A stretch of 10,758 nucleotides of DNA from Planctomycetota bacterium (GTDB lineage: Bacteria; Planctomycetota; Phycisphaerae; UBA1845; PWPN01), in the NCBI GenBank assembly GCA_016209665.1, contig JACQVT010000833.1, positions 1-10,758 of the forward strand, read 5' to 3'. The notes under the pieces are model-generated. The model saw only the letters and a list, made by a program, of their open reading frames with translations, searched no databases and was not told the origin of the DNA. Shown in pieces: positions 6,599-10,758 of the stretch. Position numbers and translations under genes: made by a program. Positions within the stretch are counted from its first letter, which is position 1; every line of letters starts with the position of its first letter.

Positions 6599-7465
6599 CT
6601 ACCCAGATATCCAGGTCCGGCCGGCCACGTACTCGTGCAGCGCCTCGCGCCACGGCCGCAACCGATGCCCCGTCAACTGCCCGTAGCGATGGGTGTCCAG
6701 GCCGCTGAAGGCCGGCCGGTCCGCGGGACACGAATACTCGTAACTGCGGATGGGCTCGATCGAAGCCTCCAGCCCCGCCAGTTGCACCGCGGTCTTCGCC
6801 AGCTCGTACCAACTGGCCGTCCCGCTGTTGACCACGTGGCAGACGCCGTCGGCATTCACGTCGATGAGTCGACGAATGGCCTCCGCCAGATCGGGGGCGT
6901 ACGTCGGACTACCCGCGCGGTCGTTCACGATCCGCAGCGGCTGGCCGCTCATGGCCCGGCCCAACATGCGGGCGACGAAGTTGCCCGTCCCCGGCCCGAA
7001 CAGACACGCGGTCCGCACGACCAGGTGGCGCCGGCAGTCGCGGGCGTACTGTTCCGCCGACAGCTTGGTCCGGCCGTACACGCTCAGCGGTCCGACAATG
7101 TCCTCCTCGCGGTAGTGCCGCCTCAGTCGGCCGTCGAACACGAAGTCGGTGCTGAGTTGCACAAGGAGGGCGTCGACGCGGTCGCAGGCCTCGGCCAGCA
7201 CGGCCACGGACTCGGCGTTGACCGCCGCCGCCTTGTCGGGTTCCAGCTCGCAGGCGTCGACGTTGGTCATGGCGGCGCAGTTGATCACGCACCGCGGGCG
7301 GGCATCGATCAGCGTCTGCCGCAGCCGCGAGCCGTCGGTGATGTCCAGCTCGGGCAGGTCGTAGCCGCGGACGGTCGTGCCCTCGGCGCGTCCGAACTGC
7401 GCGAGGAGCTGGCGCCCCAATTGCCCCCCCGCGCCCAGGATGATGACCGCTCCGGACTCCGGCAT
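6599..7465 (-). CDS. rmlD: dTDP-4-dehydrorhamnose reductase
   Basis: The last enzyme of the dTDP-L-rhamnose pathway, reducing dTDP-4-dehydro-L-rhamnose with NAD(P)H. The 288-residue protein has the nucleotide-binding GAGGQLG at 11-17, STDFVFDG at 105-112, the catalytic Y130-x3-K134 in YGRTK, DRAGSPTYAPDLA at 182-194 and the C-terminal RPAFSGLDT at 250-258, all typical of the RmlD branch of extended short-chain dehydrogenases. I chose ATG 7465 because it places the first beta strand as in relatives. ATG 7498 and GTG 7510 are in frame and have a stronger GGGGGAG site, but that site belongs to a repeat and these starts add an odd basic-hydrophobic tail. It follows rmlB by about 87 bases containing a hairpin. 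Confidence 0.92.
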   Translation of the reverse strand: MPESGAVIILGAGGQLGRQLLAQFGRAEGTTVRGYDLPELDITDGSRLRQTLIDARPRCVINCAAMTNVDACELEPDKAAAVNAESVAVLAEACDRVDALLVQLSTDFVFDGRLRRHYREEDIVGPLSVYGRTKLSAEQYARDCRRHLVVRTACLFGPGTGNFVARMLGRAMSGQPLRIVNDRAGSPTYAPDLAEAIRRLIDVNADGVCHVVNSGTASWYELAKTAVQLAGLEASIEPIRSYEYSCPADRPAFSGLDTHRYGQLTGHRLRPWREALHEYVAGRTWISG

Positions 7466-7501
7466 AATGCGCCCCAAGCCGCGACGCAGGAGAATCATCG
7501 G

Positions 7502-7529
7502 CTCCCCCACCTCCAGAGGAGGTGGGCCA
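7502..7529. repeat. Palindromic repeat family B (copy 2) in the rmlB/rmlD gap
   Basis: CCCACCTCC (7506-7514), loop AGA, GGAGGTGGG (7518-7526) is a perfect 9-base-pair stem related to the copy at 1926-1954. On the minus strand the stem's 3' arm reads CCCACCTCC then TCT then GGAGGTGGG, running into GGGGGAG and the possible rmlD start at 7498. The two arms are thus a Shine-Dalgarno-like and an anti-Shine-Dalgarno-like sequence, so folding could hide a ribosome-binding site. This effect is inference. Confidence 0.7.
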
Positions 7530-7552
7530 TCCGCCGTTGGCCGCTGCGCCGA

Positions 7553-8722
7553 TCAGATCGCCGCCGACTTCAGTCGTTCGGCATACTGCTGCTGGTAGTA
7601 CTTGCGGTACGCGCCGGACTTGATCGGCCGCCACCACTGCTCGTTGGCCTGGAACCACTCGCAGGTGGCGCGGAGACCGTCTTTGAGGTTGTGCCGCGGC
7701 TGCCAGCCCAATTCCGCCGCGATCTTGCGGCTGTCCAGGGCGTAGCGGCGGTCGTGGCCCGGCCGGTCCTTGACGTACTCCACGGAGCTGTCGTCCTTGC
7801 CCAGCAGGTCGAGAATCCGCCGCGTCAGCTCCAGGTTGGTCAGGCCCGTCCCGGACGAGATGTTGTAGGCCTCGCCGCTGCGGCCCGACTCCAGTATGGC
7901 CACCAGGGCCGAGCAGTGATCCTCGACGTGGATCCACTCCCGGTAGTTCAGCCCGTCGCCGTATAGCGGCACCCGCAGCCCATCCAGCAGGTTGGTGATA
8001 AACAGCGGGATCATCTTCTCCGGGTAATGATACGGCCCGAAGTTGTTGCAGCACCGCGAGATCACCACGTCCAGCCCGAAGCTGTTGCGATACGACAGCG
8101 CGAGCAGTTCGGCGGCGGCCTTGGTGGCCGCGTAGGGATTGCCGGGCGCCGGTGGCCAGTTCTCGTCGCAGCGCTCGTCGGGCGGCAGCGACCCGTAGAT
8201 CTCGTCGGTCGAGACCTGCACGAAGCGGATCTGCGGCCGGGCCTTGATCGCGTCCAGGATCACCTGCACGCCGCCCACGTTGGTGGCCACGAACTCGTCG
8301 CCTCGCATGAGGCTGCGGTCGACGTGCGAGTGGGCGGCGGCGTTGATCACCGCGTCCACGCCCTCGTCCAGCAGCGAGCCGACCAGCTTCTCGTCGCAGA
8401 TGTCGCCGTGGACGAACCGATGCCGCTCGTGATCGCGAATATCGGCGATGTTGGCCGGGTTGCCGGCGTAGGTCAGGGCGTCGAGGTTGATGACGAGGGT
8501 TTGCGGCCGATGCTCGAGGATCCAGCGGACCAGATTGCAGCCGATGAACCCCGCGCCGCCGGTTACGAGGACGCATCGGAACGATCGGGCGTCGGCCGGG
8601 GAGCCCGTCTCAAGAGCCGTGTGGGACCGGCTTCCAGCCGTGTGGGACCGGCTTCCAGCCGTGTGGGACCGGCTTCCAGCCGGTCGGATCTCAGGGTTTT
8701 GGCATGGGCTCTCAGTCGACAA
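7553..8722 (-). CDS. rmlB: dTDP-glucose 4,6-dehydratase with a repeat-derived N-terminal extension
   Basis: The second enzyme of the dTDP-L-rhamnose pathway. From TTG 8722 the protein has 389 residues, of which about 340 form a normal RmlB: GGAGFIG (55-61), NAAAHSHVDRS (127-137), the catalytic STDEIYG (171-177) and Y197-x3-K201 in NPYAATK. Residues 1-47 are not family sequence: they include AGSRSHT three times (15-35), encoded by tandem 21-base repeats. No in-frame ATG, GTG or TTG lies between those repeats and the Rossmann fold, so initiation must be upstream. TTG 8722 has an excellent GGAGGGG site (8735-8729, spacing 6) and overlaps the end of rmlA by 11 bases; GTG 8752 is a second option. 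An ATG at 8576 is in another frame. Initiation at a non-standard codon nearer the fold cannot be excluded. Confidence 0.9.
   Translation of the reverse strand: MSTESPCQNPEIRPAGSRSHTAGSRSHTAGSRSHTALETGSPADARSFRCVLVTGGAGFIGCNLVRWILEHRPQTLVINLDALTYAGNPANIADIRDHERHRFVHGDICDEKLVGSLLDEGVDAVINAAAHSHVDRSLMRGDEFVATNVGGVQVILDAIKARPQIRFVQVSTDEIYGSLPPDERCDENWPPAPGNPYAATKAAAELLALSYRNSFGLDVVISRCCNNFGPYHYPEKMIPLFITNLLDGLRVPLYGDGLNYREWIHVEDHCSALVAILESGRSGEAYNISSGTGLTNLELTRRILDLLGKDDSSVEYVKDRPGHDRRYALDSRKIAAELGWQPRHNLKDGLRATCEWFQANEQWWRPIKSGAYRKYYQQQYAERLKSAAI
8601..8711. repeat. Palindromic element family A (copy 1) with three tandem 21-bp units
   Basis: Three head-to-tail 21-base units (8619-8639, 8640-8660, 8661-8681) are identical and contain GTGGGACCGGCTTCCAGCC; the last continues to make GACCGGCT-TCC-AGCCGGTC, a perfect 8-base-pair hairpin (8667-8685). 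Outer flanks GAGCCC (8601-8606) and GGGCTC (8706-8711) are complementary and begin a degraded terminal inverted repeat. The element stops directly at the rmlA stop codon (8712-8714). It shares core and right flank (CTCAGG, TTTT) with the copy at 10086-10170. Each unit is seven codons long, so copy-number change keeps the rmlB frame. Confidence 0.85.
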
Positions 8723-9452
8723 GGTTCGCCCCTCCGTCCCGCACCAGCGCACTCGCCCGGTGCAGCGACTCGAACGTGCCGGCGTCGGTCCACCAGCCCT
8801 CGAGGATGTCGTGGGTCAGCGTGCCCTCACTCAGGTAGGCGTTGTTGACATCCGTGATTTCCAGTTCGCCCCGGCCCGACGGTTTGAGCGTGCGGGTGAT
8901 GTCGAACACGTGGGCGTCGTAGAAGTAGATGCCGGTCACGGCCAGGTTCGAGGGGGGATTCTGCGGCTTTTCGATGATGCGGACGATCCGCCCATCCTTC
9001 ATCTCGGCCACGCCGAACCGCTGGGCGTCGGGGACTTCCTTGAGCAGAATCTTGGCCCCCTTGGGCTGGGCCCTGAAATCGTCGGCCGCCCGGCGGATGT
9101 TCCGGTGGATCACGTTGTCGCCCAGGATGACGCAGATTTTCCCGCCGTCGGCGAAGTCCTCGGCCAGGCTCAGGGCGGCGGCGATGCCGCCCTCGCCCAC
9201 TTGATAGGTGTAGTTCAGCCGCGAAATCCCGAGGTCCCGGCCGTTGCCCAGCAGTTGCAGAAAATCGCCCGCGTGGTTCCCGCCGGTGACCAGCAGGATG
9301 TCATCGATCCCGGCGTTGGTCATCGTCTGGATCGGGTAGTAGATCATCGGCTTGTCGTAGACCGGCAGCAGGTGCTTGTTCGTCACCTTGGTGCTGGGAA
9401 ACAGCCGCGTGCCCAGCCCGCCGGCCAGGATGACGCCGCGAATCTTATCCAT
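8712..9452 (-). CDS. rmlA: Glucose-1-phosphate thymidylyltransferase (short form)
   Basis: Catalyses the first step of dTDP-L-rhamnose synthesis, dTTP plus glucose-1-phosphate to dTDP-glucose. The 246-residue protein shows GGLGTRLFPSTKVTNKHLLP (11-30), YDKPMIYYPI (32-41), the metal-binding LGD (110-112), RIIEKPQNPP (158-167), VTGIYFYD (172-179) and GWWTDAGTFESL (219-230). It lacks the C-terminal extension of the roughly 290-residue enterobacterial RmlA, as in the short thymidylyltransferase branch. The frame is open further upstream to 9509, but ATG 9452 with GGGAG (9464-9460, spacing 7) precedes the fold directly. ATG 9452 overlaps the rmlC TAA by 8 bases, pointing to coupled translation. 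Its 3' end overlaps the probable rmlB start. Confidence 0.9.
   Translation of the reverse strand: MDKIRGVILAGGLGTRLFPSTKVTNKHLLPVYDKPMIYYPIQTMTNAGIDDILLVTGGNHAGDFLQLLGNGRDLGISRLNYTYQVGEGGIAAALSLAEDFADGGKICVILGDNVIHRNIRRAADDFRAQPKGAKILLKEVPDAQRFGVAEMKDGRIVRIIEKPQNPPSNLAVTGIYFYDAHVFDITRTLKPSGRGELEITDVNNAYLSEGTLTHDILEGWWTDAGTFESLHRASALVRDGGANLVD
8729..8735 (-). promoter_or_regulatory. Ribosome-binding site deciding the rmlB start
   Basis: GGAGGGG on the minus strand lies 6 bases before TTG 8722, inside the last codons of rmlA. It is the strongest site near the 5' end of rmlB and supports a start upstream of the repeat. Confidence 0.6.
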
Positions 9453-9900
9453 TCTTGCGCTCCCAGTTGTAGGGGATCGACGGGTCATCCGGCGCGACCC
9501 GGTATTCATCCGGCCGGCTGTGGTTGTAGGGCTGCGTGGGGATGTTGATCATGATCGCCTCCTGCTCGCTGATGCACTTGTACCCGTGGTACACGCGGGC
9601 CGGAATCTTGATCAGGATCGGGTTGTGTACGCCGGCGAAGAACTCGTTGATTTCCCCCTGGGTCGGGCTGCCCTCGCGCGAATCGTACAGCACCACCTTC
9701 ACCATGCCGGCCAAGGCGACGAAGTGGTCCGTCTGGTGATCGTGGTAGTGCCAGGCCTTGACGACCCCCGGGTAGGCCGTCGTCACGTAGACCTGCCCGA
9801 ACTGCTCGAACAGCTCGTCGTCGCAGCGGAGCAGCTCGACCAGCCGGCCCCGCTCGTCGCAGTGCACCTTGAGTGGCTTGACCTTGACGCCTTCGATCAT
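9445..9900 (-). CDS. rmlC: dTDP-4-dehydrorhamnose 3,5-epimerase family cupin (short form)
   Basis: This 151-residue protein belongs to the RmlC-like cupins and, with rmlA, rmlB and rmlD next to it, is the likely epimerase of dTDP-L-rhamnose synthesis. Visible features are DERGRLVELL (15-24), the histidine-rich KAWHYHDHQTDHF (48-60) with the probable catalytic His51, a PARVYHGY turn (100-107) and a C-terminal PSIPYNW (140-146). It is about 30 residues shorter than classical RmlC, so 3- or 5-only epimerisation or a related isomerisation cannot be excluded. The frame stays open upstream to 10203, but ATG 9900 has GAGGG at spacing 5 (9910-9906) and begins right at the conserved domain. It is the first gene of the rml set and its TAA overlaps the rmlA start. 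Confidence 0.85.
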   Translation of the reverse strand: MIEGVKVKPLKVHCDERGRLVELLRCDDELFEQFGQVYVTTAYPGVVKAWHYHDHQTDHFVALAGMVKVVLYDSREGSPTQGEINEFFAGVHNPILIKIPARVYHGYKCISEQEAIMINIPTQPYNHSRPDEYRVAPDDPSIPYNWERKNG

Positions 9901-10085
9901 GGGATCCCTCGGCCGGCTGTCGAACCGTGCGGGAAATGATCGGGACCGACAAGCGTGCTTCCCCGGCAGGTCCGGCCACGAGGCTGCCTCGGAAGGCCCG
10001 CCGCGGCGGACAACATTCGGCCACAACGGAGCACGCGTCCAACTGTAATCAGGCCCGTTTCCCAACGCGGCGGCTGAGAACTTAG
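9901..10085. other. Probable 5' leader of the rml operon, no gene seen
   Basis: Between the rmlC start and the palindromic element at 10086 I find no convincing gene, hairpin terminator or riboswitch. The minus strand is open in the rmlC frame, but this gives no recognisable protein. If the promoter at 10174-10203 is used, this stretch is transcribed as an untranslated leader. Confidence 0.5.
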
Positions 10086-10170
10086 CGTGCGTCGCAAAAC
10101 CCATGTGGGACCGGCTTCCAGTGTGGGACCGGCTTCCAGCCGGTCCATTCTCAGGCTTTTGCGATGCACG
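10086..10170. repeat. Palindromic element family A (copy 2) with terminal inverted repeats
   Basis: The ends CGTGCGTCGCAAAA (10086-10099) and TTTTGCGATGCACG (10157-10170) are inverted copies with one mismatch in 14. Inside are one shortened unit and one full unit of the GTGGGACCGGCTTCCA repeat, 18 bases apart, the second forming a 9-base-pair stem with a TCC loop (10126-10146). The 85-base structure resembles a REP or MITE-like non-autonomous element and matches copy 1 at 8601-8711 in core and right flank. Confidence 0.8.
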
Positions 10171-10173
10171 ACT

Positions 10174-10203
10174 AGTATAAGCCGCCTCCCCCGCAAGCGG
10201 CAA
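10174..10203 (-). promoter_or_regulatory. Candidate promoter of the rmlCABD operon
   Basis: On the minus strand TTGCCG (10203-10198), an 18-base spacer and TATACT (10179-10174) make a reasonable sigma-70-type promoter. Transcription would begin at about 10167, inside the terminal repeat of the adjacent palindromic element, giving a leader of about 270 bases. No better candidate lies between it and rmlC. Confidence 0.35.
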
Positions 10204-10329
10204 CGCGACGCCGTCCGGTCGTCGAGGGTATCCTGTCGGCTCGGCGGGCCGCTCGAAAACTGGAATATGCGGACCATTCGGCGGGTTGTGGTCCTATGAT
10301 GCTGGCAGGTGCTGTATGGAAAGCGTTTT

Positions 10330-10445
10330 CCGAACCGCGCCCGTCAGGAAGCGGCTTACGCGGGATGACGCCCGGTGTCCAGCACCCCGCTCCCTTACGG
10401 TCGCGGTTCGGACTGCCGTTCGCTTACGGACACGGGTCGGACTGC
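10330..10445. repeat. Repeat cluster D: inverted pair plus tandem direct copy
   Basis: The 25-base segment 10330-10354 (begins CCGAACCGCGCCCGTCAGG) is the reverse complement of 10387-10411 at 22 of 25 positions. The latter continues as a 30-base unit (10387-10416) followed directly by a second copy (10416-10445) matching at 25 of 30 positions; both end TCGGACTGC. I recall similar CCGAACCGCG...GTCAGG...GCGG sequences as dispersed repeats in planctomycete genomes, but could not check this. The cluster fills most of the space before the plus-strand gene at 10532. Confidence 0.7.
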
Positions 10446-10449
10446 AACA

Positions 10450-10485
10450 CGGGTCCCCGCACGACTTGTAAGACGCGGGGGCCCG
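10450..10485. repeat. GC hairpin upstream of the msrB-like gene (family C-like)
   Basis: CGGGTCCCCGC (10450-10460) pairs with GCGGGGGCCCG (10475-10485) over 11 base pairs with one G-T wobble and a 14-base loop whose CTTG and AAGACG resemble the loop side of the hairpin at 1871-1893. It lies about 45 bases before ATG 10532. Without a T-tract on the plus strand it is not a standard terminator; on either strand it could be a dispersed repeat. Confidence 0.6.
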
Positions 10486-10531
10486 AGGCAGTCGGGCGAA
10501 TAGGGTGCCTGGCAAGACGGGAGACGAACAC

Positions 10532-10758
10532 ATGAAAGGATTGGGACCGGTAACGTTCATCGTGCTGGCGGCGGTTGCCGGCTTGGCGCTGGTTCTGCGG
10601 GCGGCGGGGCGCGGGGGGGCGCGGAGTTCGTCCGAGGCATCGACCTCGGCGCCGGCCGGCGGGCAGGGGTCGGGGCGGGTGGTGTACTCCAAGAGCGGCT
10701 ACGACATCACGCCGCTGACACAACAGCGGATCGAGGAACTCGCCGCGAACCTCACGCC
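10532..10758 (+). CDS. Membrane-anchored or exported protein, probable MsrB-like methionine-R-sulfoxide reductase (N-terminus, cut by window edge)
   Basis: The frame is open from ATG 10532 to the window edge (75 residues). GGGAG at 10519-10523 lies 8 bases upstream, a good ribosome-binding site. Residues about 6-24 are a hydrophobic signal or anchor segment, followed by a Ser/Ala/Gly-rich linker and then VVYSKSGYDITPLTQQRIEELAANLT. The GYDITPL...I..LA..LT pattern resembles the stretch just before the catalytic domain of peptide-methionine (R)-S-oxide reductases, which repair oxidised methionine. The zinc cysteines and catalytic residues would lie beyond the window, so the assignment is tentative. 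It is divergent from the rml operon across the repeat-rich gap and probably unrelated in function. Confidence 0.6.
   Translation, partial: MKGLGPVTFIVLAAVAGLALVLRAAGRGGARSSSEASTSAPAGGQGSGRVVYSKSGYDITPLTQQRIEELAANLT

Noticed and set aside
6909..8576. 555-codon open frame on the minus strand spanning rmlB and rmlD
   Set aside because: It is an alternative frame of well-supported rmlB and rmlD, rich in Arg, Gly and Ala with no motif; typical of GC-rich shadow frames.
8619..8681. Three tandem 21-base repeats as a CRISPR array
   Set aside because: Units are directly adjacent with no spacers and form a palindromic element.
9901..10203. In-frame upstream extension of rmlC that would also translate the family A repeat as GSRSHT-like peptides
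   Set aside because: ATG 9900 has a good ribosome-binding site and matches the family start; the upstream residues resemble nothing and the candidate promoter lies at its 5' end.
10296..10535. 79-codon plus-strand frame before the msrB-like gene
   Set aside because: It consists mostly of repeat cluster D and the GC hairpin, lacks a ribosome-binding site, and its product is not recognisable.

Overview
The window looks like bacterial chromosomal DNA of high GC content. Gene style, the small palindromic intergenic repeats and the low-complexity secreted proteins suggest a member of the Planctomycetota, perhaps Phycisphaerae-like. That assignment is an inference from style; there is no rRNA or other phylogenetic marker here. 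The theme is surface polysaccharide: making activated sugars and building or exporting a polymer. No tRNA, rRNA, CRISPR array, intact transposase or defence system was found.

Layout. (1) Positions 1-4105, minus strand: an exopolysaccharide/O-antigen operon read right to left. It runs from a Wzz/GNVR-type chain-length protein (4105-2660), through a CpsD-like P-loop protein joined by an ATGA overlap (2663-1983) and a Wzx-like flippase (1822-470), to the N-terminal part of a glycosyltransferase running off the left edge (447-1). (2) Positions 4106-4274: a divergent promoter region with a TATAAT box facing each way. (3) Positions 4275-6514, plus strand: a sugar-1-phosphate nucleotidylyltransferase, an overlapping gene for an exported protein of unknown function, and the C-terminal remnant of a clan AA aspartic protease gene. 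A GC hairpin follows in the convergent gap. (4) Positions 6599-9900, minus strand: a complete dTDP-L-rhamnose set in the order rmlC-rmlA-rmlB-rmlD, with overlapping rmlC/rmlA and rmlA/rmlB junctions. (5) Positions 9901-10531: a gene-free, repeat-rich stretch of about 630 bases with a candidate rml promoter. (6) Positions 10532-10758, plus strand: the N-terminus of a membrane-anchored, probably MsrB-like methionine sulfoxide reductase, cut by the right edge.

How the genes fit together. The rml genes convert glucose-1-phosphate to dTDP-L-rhamnose. The divergent nucleotidylyltransferase probably supplies a second activated sugar. The glycosyltransferase would add sugars to a lipid-linked unit, the flippase would move it across the inner membrane, and the Wzz/CpsD-like pair would govern chain length and export. 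No Wzy polymerase is visible here.

The most interesting signal is the repeats. At least five families of short palindromes occupy nearly every gap between genes. One, with three tandem 21-base units, sits exactly at the rmlA/rmlB junction. It leaves no ordinary start codon next to the RmlB Rossmann fold, so the repeat appears to be translated as a threefold AGSRSHT heptapeptide in an N-terminal extension of RmlB, resembling the in-gene palindromic elements known from Rickettsia. A second observation is a CpsD-like protein whose invariant Walker A lysine is arginine.
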